DNA of 64,000 bases from contig NZ_KB903369.1 in assembly GCF_000379665.1 (NCBI RefSeq), forward strand, positions 202 to 64,201. Direction: 5' to 3'. Shown in pieces: positions 9,546-17,694 of this stretch (its first letter is position 1; every line of letters starts with the position of its first letter). The stretch is from Butyricimonas synergistica DSM 23225. GTDB taxonomy: Bacteria; Bacteroidota; Bacteroidia; Bacteroidales; Marinifilaceae. The notes below the pieces were generated by a model. That model was not told the origin of the DNA. It was given only the letters and a program-made list of their open reading frames with translations, and ran no database searches. Position numbers and translations under genes: made by a program.

Positions 9546-10796
9546 ATGAATAAAATAGTAACCATACTTGGTATTCTGATACTTCTCTTTACAACTTCCG
9601 CGAAAGCCCAAGAGTATCTTCAGATTGTTTCGCTGGAATCTGAAAAAGGGGCGAACGCCGTTTTTTCTTCGGCAGGAATAGCTGACAGTAAAAAAGGAGT
9701 TGAAACAGATGCCATCAAATCACTCATCTACACCCTGTTCTTTCAGGGTGTAGAAGGTGTTAATGACGGGAAACCCTTGGTTAGCAAGCCCAACGAGGCA
9801 TATACCAATACTTTCTTCAACAACCTGGCTCGTTACACGGCTTATATTGTCAGTACCGAAGAAGCCGTTAAAACCTCGAAAGTAGGCGGGCGTTTCCAAG
9901 GAACCACGCGAATCACCTTGCGTCTTCGACAATTGATCAATGATGTACGAAAAAATACACATTACGAAGAGACCGTCGCGGAAGCACCCAATCCCCGTCA
10001 TCCCAAACCGACCATCATTGTGGTTCCCTACAAGAAAACGGGAGAAAGTTTTCAGGCAATCCTGGAAAATGACAGTGACAGTCGTATTGCCATAAGCGCC
10101 GTGCAAAAAGGACTTGAATCGTGTGACATTAAAACGATTGACTTACAAGGACGTATCGATGCCATGCATCGCCGGGGGCAATATGAAGAAAATGCCGGAG
10201 CCGCGGAATCCAATGATAAACAACTTTTGATGTCTTCTGGTGCGGACGTTTATGTCACCGTGGACTTGATGAAAGATTACACGGCAGAGGATGCCCGCGT
10301 GGCACTGGTCATGAAAGCCTATGAAACTGCGAGCGGAACAATCTGGGCTTCGGAAGACGGCTGGACGAATCGTTTTCGTACCACGAACACGGAAGCCCTG
10401 TGTTCTTATGCCATAAAAGATCATCTTCCCGCTTTCCTAGAACAAATCATTAAAAACTTTTCCCTTCCCGCTCGTGTCGTTTTGCAAATATCCATCAGTG
10501 AAAATTCAGCGGGTTCCTTACAGGATGCTTGTTGTTCAAACGGGGAGAGAATCGTGGACTTTATCCAGAATTGGCTGGATCGCAACGCGCATGACGGTGA
10601 TTATCATATACAAGGAATCATGGATGAATCAGCCATCTTTGACTACGTGATGATTCCCAAGCAAGACAAAGAAGGTTATAAAATGACCTCCTCCAAGTTC
10701 GCTAAGGCACTGAACGACCAGCTCAAAGCGCAAGACGTTTCGGGTACAATCCGCATCGATGGGAACACGATTTTGCTGATGCTGGACTTGCAATAA
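9546..10796 (+). CDS. Exported DUF6175-like protein
   Basis: A signal peptide of about 21 residues ends T-S-A-K-A-Q. Residues 25-140 carry a conserved-looking block with S-L-I-Y-T-L-F-F-Q-G-V-E-G and T-T-R-I-T-L-R-L-R-Q-L. The middle part (about 155-310) again looks like a CsgG/TolB-N-like alpha/beta unit (I-I-V-V-P-Y, then L-M-S-S-G-A-D-V-Y-V-T-V-D-L). The N-terminal block matches my memory of the Bacteroidota family DUF6175, whose function is not known. It starts 11 bases after the CsgG-like gene and is 25 bases from the LPP20 gene. Confidence 0.6.
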   Translation: MNKIVTILGILILLFTTSAKAQEYLQIVSLESEKGANAVFSSAGIADSKKGVETDAIKSLIYTLFFQGVEGVNDGKPLVSKPNEAYTNTFFNNLARYTAYIVSTEEAVKTSKVGGRFQGTTRITLRLRQLINDVRKNTHYEETVAEAPNPRHPKPTIIVVPYKKTGESFQAILENDSDSRIAISAVQKGLESCDIKTIDLQGRIDAMHRRGQYEENAGAAESNDKQLLMSSGADVYVTVDLMKDYTAEDARVALVMKAYETASGTIWASEDGWTNRFRTTNTEALCSYAIKDHLPAFLEQIIKNFSLPARVVLQISISENSAGSLQDACCSNGERIVDFIQNWLDRNAHDGDYHIQGIMDESAIFDYVMIPKQDKEGYKMTSSKFAKALNDQLKAQDVSGTIRIDGNTILLMLDLQ

Positions 10797-10821
10797 GTAA
10801 TAACAATAAAAAAAGAAAAAC

Positions 10822-12165
10822 ATGCGAAAGATCATTTTAGGCTTGTTACTTTCGATATGCAGTGTTTTCTACGCGGAGGCACAAGAACCAGACTGGGTAA
10901 CCCAACGCCCGACCTCGTCTGACGCTTACATCGGTATTGGTATCGCCTCGTTGTCGGAAACCGATTACATGAAAAAAGCAACCCAGAATGCCTTGACCGA
11001 CATCGTTTCACAGATTGCCGTGAAACTTGAAAACAACTCTTTTTTACATCGGGTGGATGTAGACGGGAAAACACGGGAGATGTTGGAAGACAAAATTCAT
11101 AGCACGATGGAATCCTGGCTGGAAGGACAAGAATTGAAAGGGAGCTACCAGTCGGAACAAAAATACTACGTGTATTACACGCTGGATAAAAAAGTATATG
11201 CCCGGAAGGCAGAAGAACGCAGGCAACAAGCGGTAAGGACAGGTATGGATTACCTGCAAAAAGGTCGTACCGAAGAAAAAAACATGAATCTTTCGCAGGC
11301 AGCCCAGCTCTACGGCAAAGGACTGGAAGCGGTGGAACCGTGGGTATTCATGGATCTGACGACAGAAGCGGGAGGCGTATTCGTGAATGTCCCCGTTGAA
11401 CTCTATAACGCTTACGTGAATGTATTCAGCGGAATGACCATCACGACCAATGTCACGATGGTGGAAGGAGAGGCTTTTAAAGCCATTGCCGACCCGATCG
11501 CCGGATGCCTTTCCAAAAACGGCGTTGTTGTTCCGAATGTAAAATTGAATGCATCATTCGCGGTGGGCAATGGCACGGTCTCTCCCGCCATACAAACAGA
11601 TTACACGGGTACAGCGGAATTCTACGTGACCAACATTACTTCTAAAGACGACGTGCAGGAATTGCGCATCACGATCGACGACTCGTTCATGAGTACCCTC
11701 CCGAAAGCATATCGCCAACTGTTGCAAAACCAAACGTGGCCCTCTGCCAAAATCACTATTTCGTTGAAAAGCGCACCCATCACCGCCTACCTGCACGTGA
11801 GCGAAGATCATGAACTGGAAGGGTGTGAACGCCAGATCAGCAGCTTGCTGACGAACAATTATTTTTCCCTGTCAGAAGACCCGGATGACGCCCAATGCTT
11901 CGTGGAACTGTCAACAAAGTTAGACATGGGAGAAGTCGTAACTGGGGGTGTTTATGACCTGAATACCTGTTATTGCACGATTGTTCTCAAAATTTACAAT
12001 AACAAGACACAACAAATGCTCTTGAACTATTCAGCAAATCAAATTAAAGTGTTAGTACCGGTAAACAAGTCTGCTACGGCATCTATCTCGATGTGCGTGC
12101 GGGAAGTAATGAAACGAGTGAATCGTGAACTACCAAACCAAATCAAAAAACTCAAAATCAATTAA
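10822..12165 (+). CDS. Exported LPP20-domain protein
   Basis: Signal peptide of about 20 residues (ends A-E-A-Q). Residues 24-150 show the LPP20 layout: E-P-D-W-V-x-x-R-P, A-Y-I-G-I-G-I-A, A-T-Q-N-A-L-T-D-I-V-S-Q-I-A-V, then Y-Y-V-Y-Y-T-L-D-K-K-V-Y-A. A helical segment at 150-185 with A-A-Q-L-Y-G-K-G-L-E-A-V resembles a single TPR. The C-terminal about 250 residues contain Ig-like and CsgG/LPP20-like alpha/beta parts. Named for a Helicobacter lipoprotein, LPP20 domains are widespread in secreted and envelope proteins and often occur beside CsgG-like genes, as here. The biochemical role is unknown. Confidence 0.65.
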   Translation: MRKIILGLLLSICSVFYAEAQEPDWVTQRPTSSDAYIGIGIASLSETDYMKKATQNALTDIVSQIAVKLENNSFLHRVDVDGKTREMLEDKIHSTMESWLEGQELKGSYQSEQKYYVYYTLDKKVYARKAEERRQQAVRTGMDYLQKGRTEEKNMNLSQAAQLYGKGLEAVEPWVFMDLTTEAGGVFVNVPVELYNAYVNVFSGMTITTNVTMVEGEAFKAIADPIAGCLSKNGVVVPNVKLNASFAVGNGTVSPAIQTDYTGTAEFYVTNITSKDDVQELRITIDDSFMSTLPKAYRQLLQNQTWPSAKITISLKSAPITAYLHVSEDHELEGCERQISSLLTNNYFSLSEDPDDAQCFVELSTKLDMGEVVTGGVYDLNTCYCTIVLKIYNNKTQQMLLNYSANQIKVLVPVNKSATASISMCVREVMKRVNRELPNQIKKLKIN

Positions 12166-12176
12166 AAAGTAATATT

Positions 12177-12734
12177 ATGAAACATTTTGTCTTATGGGGA
12201 ATGGTTGTAGCCATATTTTCTTTATTAAGCAGTTGCGGTTCTTCAAAAAAGATTCAGGAAAAAAGTCCTGTTTCCACTTATATCTTGCCGGGAACCGATC
12301 TCATTAGCGGGGATGGCGTACTTCGGGGATGGGGGTCCGGCAGATCCGACAGCGAGGCGTCTGCCCGGAAAAAAGCCCAAATGGCTGCTTCAGCCGAATT
12401 GGCAGCAATATTGTCCAAAACCGTAGAAGCGACAACGGAAGAATACTCGACGATTTTATCCGAAGGCTTATCAGCAGAATCCAAATCCCTCCTCAACGAT
12501 AAAACGAAGGTAACGGTAAAACAGACTCTAGCCGGGGCTGCCATCATATTCGACCGTTGGAGCAAAGATGAGGAAACCGGACAATTAATCAACTACATTG
12601 TTTTGGAACTCAAAGGAGAGGACTATTTAAAACAACTGTACAAGGAATTGGGTAAAAATAAAGCTACTTCAGTAGATAAAGATTTGTTACAACGCCTCTT
12701 TTTGAAGCACATCGACGAAAGTTCAAAAAAATAA
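12177..12734 (+). CDS. LPP20-type lipoprotein, last gene of the operon
   Basis: A short signal peptide with lipobox L-S-S-C (Cys 20) predicts a lipoprotein. The rest is a compact LPP20/CsgG-like domain: L-R-G-W-G-S-G, then A-R-K-K-A-Q-M-A-A-S-A-E-L-A, then a central helix and Y-I-V-L-E-L-K-G. It lies 11 bases after the larger LPP20 gene and closes the run started at 1521; no terminator hairpin is obvious right after it. As an outer-membrane-anchored partner it would complete the cytosol-to-outer-membrane span of this system. Confidence 0.7.
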   Translation: MKHFVLWGMVVAIFSLLSSCGSSKKIQEKSPVSTYILPGTDLISGDGVLRGWGSGRSDSEASARKKAQMAASAELAAILSKTVEATTEEYSTILSEGLSAESKSLLNDKTKVTVKQTLAGAAIIFDRWSKDEETGQLINYIVLELKGEDYLKQLYKELGKNKATSVDKDLLQRLFLKHIDESSKK

Positions 12735-13088
12735 GGTAATTATATACTAGATTACACATTCAATTTTTGTACGTAAAATTATAATAATAAAATATCTATT
12801 TATATATTTGTCGTTGGCTAAATTTAGCGAATTAAATTGTCGTTTGTATTAAACTTAAACAAAATGCCTATGTAAAAATCGCCAAGACTAAAACATATTA
12901 CTAAAATATATAGCGTGTCCGCACCCTAAAATCGCCAATTTTAACGCATGGGACACGGTGATTCTCTTTTGTGGATCACTGTCCTCATGCAAAGGTGTTT
13001 GGCGATACCTAGGGTTCGGGATGGTGGTCCACGCTTTATGTATAGACTATTGTGCCACCTTTTGTCTAACATATTATACATATGATAT
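12735..13088. other. Intergenic region with an imperfect palindrome
   Basis: 354 AT-rich bases without a gene. It contains CGTGTCC (12914-12920) facing GGACACG (12951-12957) with a nested TAAAAT/ATTTTA stem. It also has ATCGCCAA near 12880 facing TTGGCGAT near 13000. These inverted pairs may be a decayed mobile-element end or a structured leader; nothing ties them to a known family. Confidence 0.4.
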
Positions 13089-13301
13089 ATGGAGGAAATA
13101 TTGAGATTCCTGTTAAAAATAATAGGAGGTATTTGTTGGCTAATGTGGCTCGTTACCTTAATACTTCCATACGTGATAATAGCTGCAAAAATATTTGATT
13201 GGATAGATATAAGCTGGAAGATTGTTGTTATCACGTATGTTGCTTGTTATTTTGCCAAATGGGTATTTTCTATCATTTGGGTTGCTATTTTTGATTACTA
13301 A
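13089..13301 (+). CDS. Small two-segment membrane protein
   Basis: 70 residues with two hydrophobic segments (about 5-33 and 42-66), rich in I, W, V and L, with few charges. No family recognised. The ATG sits behind a poor ribosome-binding site, as is common in this phylum. A symmetrical hairpin terminator starts 12 bases after the stop codon, which supports a real transcribed gene. It stands apart from the 1521-12734 operon. Confidence 0.5.
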   Translation: MEEILRFLLKIIGGICWLMWLVTLILPYVIIAAKIFDWIDISWKIVVITYVACYFAKWVFSIIWVAIFDY

Positions 13302-13307
13302 AGATAT

Positions 13308-13337
13308 AAATAAAGGGGGATCATTCCCCCTTATTTC
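13308..13337. terminator. Bidirectional terminator between convergent small genes
   Basis: Stem AAGGGGGA/TCCCCCTT (13313-13320 with 13325-13332), 4-base loop, flanked by A-rich sequence on the left and T-rich on the right. It can end transcripts from both the 13089 gene and the minus-strand gene whose stop codon is at 13331-13333. Confidence 0.75.
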
Positions 13338-13477
13338 TTCTTAGGCTTACATTTCAACATCCTTTCCAACATATGATCTATCTCCGTAGCCTTGGATGGT
13401 TTCTTGGGGATGATCTTTTTAGCAGGCTTTTTGGGAGCCACTTTTTTTGTTGGTTTATTTGGTGTTTTACTTGGCAT
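13331..13477 (-). CDS. Short lysine/proline-rich basic protein
   Basis: A 48-residue minus-strand frame with stop TAA at 13331-13333, inside the convergent terminator. The sequence is built of K-x-P-K-K-P units (T-P-N-K-P-T-K-K-V-A-P-K-K-P-A-K-K), then a helix (T-E-I-D-H-M-L-E-R-M-L-K) and a basic tail. This resembles the small histone H1-like nucleic-acid-binding proteins of bacteria, but it is not assigned to a family. A purine stretch (AAGAAG) lies just upstream of the ATG. The minus-strand gene at 13539 is 61 bases upstream and could be cotranscribed. Confidence 0.55.
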   Translation of the reverse strand: MPSKTPNKPTKKVAPKKPAKKIIPKKPSKATEIDHMLERMLKCKPKKK

Positions 13478-13538
13478 CTTCTTGTATATATTGTCATGTA
13501 AAGTTAATCAATATTTGAAAAAAATCAATATTAATAAA

Positions 13539-14204
13539 CTATACATTTACATTATGAGGATCATGTTTATCAACATCTTCAACATTAATCCCCTTTTGCT
13601 CAAAATACTTATCTCTTATTAAAACGCCTAATATATTGGTATATGACATTAAGGCATATCCATTTTTAAAAGCAATACTTTTGATTTTTAAAAAATCTTC
13701 TTCTGTGAAGAATTTTTCAGGTTCTGCAAATGCTGTTTCAATACAATATGTTTGTATATCGTAAGGGTTTTTACAAGTAACATCTTTTTCTAAATGTTCA
13801 TATATTGTATTCCAATTATTGTCTACAATAGAATTAAGATTATGTTTATTTACTTCTTCTAGTCCTTTTTTCGTTAAAGAGATTGGACTATTACTTTGGG
13901 TAAGATTTTCATGCGAACTTTTTTGAAGTGATTCTATTGATCCTTTGATTATTGCAATATCTTTCAATAAATCAAAAAATAATCTATTAACATCATCAAC
14001 CTTATTTTCTAGTTTTGTGCAAATTTTATCTTGATTATCTATGATTGTTTTATTGTTTTCCATGTTATTCTTATGTTCTGATCTTATTTGTGTGATATTT
14101 ACAACTATCCAATGATAAATCCATCCTATTAATAAGAATATTAATAATACGGTTGCAAACGAACCCGCAGGACTCATAAGTATATCTCTCAAAAGTTCAA
14201 TCAT
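13539..14204 (-). CDS. Single-pass membrane protein with coiled coil, unknown function
   Basis: 221 residues: a membrane segment near the N-terminus (about 14-36), then a coiled coil of about 80 residues (many N, K, E; D-D-V-N-R-L-F-F-D-L-L-K-D-I). A globular C-terminal part (about 110-221) holds a pattern of F-F-T-E-E-D-F-L-K-I-K and Y-T-N-I-L-G-V-L-I-R-D-K-Y. I do not recognise a family. AT content is clearly higher than in the loci after 20 kb, which together with the neighbouring transposase suggests acquired DNA. Confidence 0.7.
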   Translation of the reverse strand: MIELLRDILMSPAGSFATVLLIFLLIGWIYHWIVVNITQIRSEHKNNMENNKTIIDNQDKICTKLENKVDDVNRLFFDLLKDIAIIKGSIESLQKSSHENLTQSNSPISLTKKGLEEVNKHNLNSIVDNNWNTIYEHLEKDVTCKNPYDIQTYCIETAFAEPEKFFTEEDFLKIKSIAFKNGYALMSYTNILGVLIRDKYFEQKGINVEDVDKHDPHNVNV

Positions 14205-14256
14205 ACCTTTTCATGCTTAAATGCTACTACAAAGGTATGATTTAATTGATTAAATT

Positions 14257-15325
14257 GTAACTAAAATTATAGTATAATTATAATAAAAATAGTAATTAGC
14301 TTGTATCTAATAACATATAAAATTTAGTTTATGCTACTAACTCCTTATACGTTATTCTGTGATTTGTGTTTTGCAAGAAGTAATTAAACATCTCCGGTGG
14401 TGTCATTTCTCTAGTATTACGCCGGAAGACAAATTCCCACATGTATTTTTGCAAGTGCTTTGGGCTGGTATAATGATACATACCTATAATACCTCTCTTT
14501 ACTATTCCCCAAAAACCTTCAACGGTATTCGTGTAAACATCCTCGTGCCCGTATATCCCCTTCCCGTGATCCACGAAATCATGAACGTAAATTTCCTTGA
14601 CATTGTTATAGCCGCACCACTCGTCCGAGTACAATGTAGCGTTAGTGTTCACGGTATTCAATATAGCGGGCGTAAGGCTTTCTTTTGAAGTGTCTTTAAT
14701 CACGTGAGCGACTGCCTTTCCACCCCTTTCAATCATCCCTATGACTGGCGTCTTGTCCTTGAAAGAACGTCCTTGGCACTTTTTCACTTTTTTATCCTTG
14801 TGCCTGTTTTTGTTCTTGCCACCGACAAAAGTTTCATCAACTTCCACGATGCCGGAGAGTTCACTATCATTTTCAAAAGCGAAGCAAACACGTATCCGGT
14901 GCAACATGAACCAAGCTGTCTTCTGTGTCACTCCAATGTCACGGGATAATTGGCAAGATGAAACGCCTTTTTTATGTGATAAGGTCATCCACACAGCCAT
15001 GAACCACTTCTTTAATGAAATTTTAGAACCTTCAAAAAGAGTTCCGGTCTTGACGTTGAAATATTTCCCGGTATTCTTGCATCGGTATTTGTGTCCCTTG
15101 CACTGGTAGACCACTGAATCGGGGTCAAAAGGAGAAAGGATGCCGTCATGCCACCTTAAATATTCAAGATGCTCAATGCAGGATTCTTCCGTGGGAAAGA
15201 ATTTGTCTAAATCTGCTAATGACTTGAACTTTTCTAGTTGTAACATAACGGCTTTTCTTTTAACAAATATAGTAAAAAGAAGGGAGTCGGAAAAATTTAT
15301 TTGGTGTAATCTTCTATATAGTTAC
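14257..15325 (-). mobile_element. IS1595-family insertion sequence, boundaries tentative
   Basis: The intact transposase implies an insertion sequence. GTAACTA at 14257-14263 faces TAGTTAC at 15319-15325 and could be the inner part of the terminal inverted repeats. I see no convincing 8-bp target duplication outside them, so the ends are uncertain. Confidence 0.4.
14329..15246 (-). CDS. IS1595-family (ISXO2-like) transposase
   Basis: 305 residues. The N-terminal zinc-ribbon-like segment (C49-x-G-H-x-Y-R-C55, then G-K-Y-F-N-V-K-T-G-T-L-F) is typical of the IS1595 group, although one cysteine pair is incomplete. The DDE catalytic residues are visible: D127 in V-E-V-D-E-T-F-V-G-G, D208 in L-Y-S-D-E-W and E243 in N-T-V-E-G-F-W. 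The length is normal and the frame intact, so it may be active. The terminal inverted repeats are only weakly visible (see the element entry). Confidence 0.92.
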   Translation of the reverse strand: MLQLEKFKSLADLDKFFPTEESCIEHLEYLRWHDGILSPFDPDSVVYQCKGHKYRCKNTGKYFNVKTGTLFEGSKISLKKWFMAVWMTLSHKKGVSSCQLSRDIGVTQKTAWFMLHRIRVCFAFENDSELSGIVEVDETFVGGKNKNRHKDKKVKKCQGRSFKDKTPVIGMIERGGKAVAHVIKDTSKESLTPAILNTVNTNATLYSDEWCGYNNVKEIYVHDFVDHGKGIYGHEDVYTNTVEGFWGIVKRGIIGMYHYTSPKHLQKYMWEFVFRRNTREMTPPEMFNYFLQNTNHRITYKELVA

Positions 15326-15402
15326 CAAAAATAAATAATCATTCAACACGGGTGTGTTAAAAATCTTTTTTCACCTTAAAACTCCTCCGTCGGCTTCGCC
15401 GC

Positions 15403-15428
15403 CACCTCCTCTATAAACAGAGGAGGTG
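15403..15428. repeat. Perfect 10-bp hairpin in the 15247-15738 gap
   Basis: Arms 15403-15412 and 15419-15428 (CACCTCCTCT/AGAGGAGGTG) with a 6-base loop, preceded by CGGCTTCGCCG. The rest of the roughly 490-base gap is AT-rich; it contains two copies of TTTGTCCTA about 30 bases apart and no gene. AGGTG-type stems recur at 63.64 and 63.82 kb, so this may be a dispersed intergenic element. Confidence 0.55.
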
Positions 15429-15738
15429 TTAGTACAGTATTGTAGTGATTTGTCCTAATATTGAACTGCATTTGCATTCTAATTTGTCCTAGACTGGGCG
15501 GTTTCCCACAATTTACTCTAACAATACCGTCCATTCTTTTTTAAGAACCTCCGAAAGGATATGCTAGACATCTAAAAGAGCTGAAAAAATAAATCGATTT
15601 TTTGTAAACATTTTATACCATGTGTTTGTCTTTACTTTAAACAGGCGATTGTAACACGAAAGTGATTCATATAGTCGTTGTTTATCACACAAATTAAGCA
15701 TGACTATATTATGCGATGTTAAATTGATCCTATTAATT

Positions 15739-16626
15739 ATGAAAAAAAATGTATTTGTTATGTTAGTTATGTCGGTCGCATTATTATTTTGCTCGTGTAG
15801 TAATGGCGATCATGAAGAGATGGAAAAATCTATTCAGACAACCACGTTTGAATTGATTAAGAATCAGCAACTTTTTTCTATTGGCAATTTAGTGCCGAAT
15901 TTAGTCGAGGTGAAAGGTGATGTTGCAACAATCGGATTTCATAAAAGTGCGCGCTTGTTTTCAATAACTTTGACTGACGATTTGAGTTATCAGAGTGTTG
16001 AATACCTCAAAAAGGCGATGCGTGATAAAACTCCTCTTGAAATTTCGATACTAAATTCTAATAGTAAAGAAATAGGAAAAATAAGTGAATCTCCTGATTG
16101 TCATATAAATTTCGTGTCAGGAAATATAACGCCTTTATCTTCACGGGGAGCTGATGGTTGGGCAATAGATATAAGCCAGTTTGATGATCTCATGGCGGAA
16201 GCTAGGAGAACTATAAATTGGGATTACATTGGGGATGGTTGTTATGCTCGTGCACATGCGGTACGAAGAATGTGTGAAAGGATGGGAATCGCATGTGATA
16301 AAGTATTTATATATGGAAGTTTTTCCATCACTTCCCCAAAATTCGATTGTGATGTTTATTGGAGATATCATGTTGCGGCGGCGGTTTATGTCCAGTATGG
16401 CGATCAGGTACTGCAAATGATGATTGACCCTGCACTTTGTCCTTATAGCTATGATGTAACTTATGAAGAATGGAAAAACACGCTTGGTGGTTATGTAGAA
16501 GCTGAATATACTGCTTATAGTGGGATATATTATATGAATAAAAATGGGGGGCAAACAATGTATGATGATTTATATTTGGACACAGATACGACTCTCGATA
16601 TGTATAAAAATGCTAAGGGGTGCTGA
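15739..16626 (+). CDS. Protein-glutaminase-like lipoprotein (Cys-His-Asp deamidase)
   Basis: I start at 15739, where an M-K-K-N signal peptide begins and a lipobox F-C-S-C follows; the frame is open from 15700 but those 13 residues are not signal-like. Residues 24-130 are a pro-region-like part. The catalytic domain (about 135-295) has C168 in G-D-G-C-Y-A-R-A-H, H211 in W-R-Y-H-V-A and D230 in M-I-D-P-A-L. The order and spacing (43 and 19) closely match the triad of Chryseobacterium protein-glutaminase, which turns protein-bound Gln into Glu. It is predicted to be a surface or periplasmic lipoprotein acting on proteins. A second small lipoprotein gene lies 45 bases downstream. Confidence 0.82.
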   Translation: MKKNVFVMLVMSVALLFCSCSNGDHEEMEKSIQTTTFELIKNQQLFSIGNLVPNLVEVKGDVATIGFHKSARLFSITLTDDLSYQSVEYLKKAMRDKTPLEISILNSNSKEIGKISESPDCHINFVSGNITPLSSRGADGWAIDISQFDDLMAEARRTINWDYIGDGCYARAHAVRRMCERMGIACDKVFIYGSFSITSPKFDCDVYWRYHVAAAVYVQYGDQVLQMMIDPALCPYSYDVTYEEWKNTLGGYVEAEYTAYSGIYYMNKNGGQTMYDDLYLDTDTTLDMYKNAKGC

Positions 16627-16671
16627 TGTGTCTCTTGAGCTTCGTAATTTTGATAGATAAAAATTATTTGT

Positions 16672-17049
16672 ATGAAAACAAGATGTTTGCAATCATTAAT
16701 GATGATCATTTTCTCATTAATAATTTCCAGTTGTGGTAATAGTAAACTTTTACAGGTTGAAGATTCTTTAGAAAAACAATCAATGGAAAAAGACAATAAA
16801 GTTATTAGCAATACATGGTTGGTGGAAAAAGTGAGTTCCATATCTTATTATGAGAATAATAGTACTACTCCATACTACATTATTGGCCTGGGGATTAGTG
16901 CAAAAGCGTATTTTGTCTATCCTCATGATAAAGATTTTGAGAAAATAATGGACGTTTTAAAATATAGTGCTAAAAAACAAAAATCAATTAGTATTATTGT
17001 TCAGCTAGATTCTAATAATAGATATAAGATTATTAGTGCTAAAAAATAG
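16672..17049 (+). CDS. Small lipoprotein downstream of the glutaminase-like gene
   Basis: 125 residues with lipobox I-S-S-C (Cys 21). The mature part has alternating strand-like segments (Y-Y-I-I-G-L-G-I-S-A-K-A-Y-F-V-Y) and a basic tail. No family recognised. It follows the glutaminase-like gene by 45 bases in the same orientation, so it could be its partner or inhibitor; this is inference from position only. Confidence 0.65.
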   Translation: MKTRCLQSLMMIIFSLIISSCGNSKLLQVEDSLEKQSMEKDNKVISNTWLVEKVSSISYYENNSTTPYYIIGLGISAKAYFVYPHDKDFEKIMDVLKYSAKKQKSISIIVQLDSNNRYKIISAKK

Positions 17050-17142
17050 TATCAATTAAGGGTGGCGTTATTTCATAGAGAGAATGTTTCAAGAACTTCA
17101 AATTCTCCAAGAAGGAGTGTTGTGGTGGAAAAATTGAGAAAT

Positions 17143-17168
17143 AAAAAAGAGGCTCATTTTGAACCTCT
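17143..17168 (-). terminator. Terminator on the minus strand after the tRNA-end repeat
   Basis: Stem AGAGGCTCA/TGAACCTCT (17148-17156 with 17160-17168), one wobble, followed on the minus strand by a T run. It lies a few bases beyond the tRNA-end copy at 17173, where the native terminator of a tRNA gene would lie. Confidence 0.7.
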
Positions 17169-17172
17169 TGGG

Positions 17173-17186
17173 TGGGCGCTGAGGGA
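17173..17186 (-). other. Copy of the tRNA-Val 3' end (putative attachment site)
   Basis: These 14 bases are identical to 19601-19614, the 3' end of tRNA-Val. The next bases (to about 17198) can still form a T-arm-like 5-bp stem, but no complete tRNA is present. Together with the terminator beside it, this looks like the 3' end of the original tRNA locus pushed away by an insertion. Confidence 0.6.
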
Positions 17187-17238
17187 ACTGAACCCTCCTG
17201 CTGTATCTTTCAACGTGTTATATTTCAATGAACAAAGG

Positions 17239-17264
17239 GGAGTAACTCTTAAGTAACTCTTTGC
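17239..17264 (+). repeat. GTAACTC repeat box, left copy
   Basis: Two tandem GTAACTCTT-like units. The 26 bases match 19456-19481 at 24 positions and in the same orientation. Paired boxes near both ends of a tRNA-flanked segment resemble arm-type binding sites of tyrosine integrases. Confidence 0.55.
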
Positions 17265-17611
17265 TTTCTACCAAATGTCTTGTCTTGGCAACATTATTAT
17301 CTCGATGTAATGATAGGGGAAATTAATCATATAATCAAGTAAAAAACAATCTATATTCCAAAATAACAACCTAATTCCGTGAATTTTACGTCGATTTCGT
17401 CAGCATGATCGAGATTTAATAAACTTGGTAAGAGAGTGAAACTCTTTTCTCTGCTTTAGTGTTTCCATTTATAAATCATGATATTGATTCTTTGAATACT
17501 TCAAAAAAAGAAAAAAAATCTTGCATATCTAGTATAAGCGTGTTGTTGCTGTCATTTTATTGGATAAAGAAGATATATGGAGATAAGGAGTTGTTATATA
17601 TGTTGATGAAT

Positions 17612-17638
17612 ACAACCTGTCATAAAATGGCAGGTTGT
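17612..17638. terminator. Hairpin in the 17050-17694 gap, possible terminator
   Basis: 12-bp stem with one mismatch (17612-17623 with 17627-17638), 3-base loop; the sequence after it is only moderately T-rich. It could end the minus-strand pair whose last stop is at 17695, or an unseen plus-strand transcript. The rest of the 645-base gap holds the tRNA-end repeat, its terminator and the GTAACTC box, and no credible gene. Confidence 0.5.
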
Positions 17639-17694
17639 GTTTCCTTTGTATGAAGTTAATTCATAAAAAAAGAGGCGTTTTTAACAGTATTCAG

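Noticed and set aside
13392-13622. 76-residue hydrophobic frame on the plus strand
   Set aside because: It lies opposite the Lys-rich gene (13331-13477) and the end of the 13539 gene; poly-Lys/Pro codons read backwards give hydrophobic residues, so it is an antisense shadow.
17173-17250. A second complete tRNA gene
   Set aside because: Only the acceptor end and a T-arm-like stem are present; no anticodon arm or D-arm can be drawn.
17459-17653. 64-residue plus-strand frame in the tRNA-flanked segment
   Set aside because: It runs through a hairpin and has no domain or convincing start signal.
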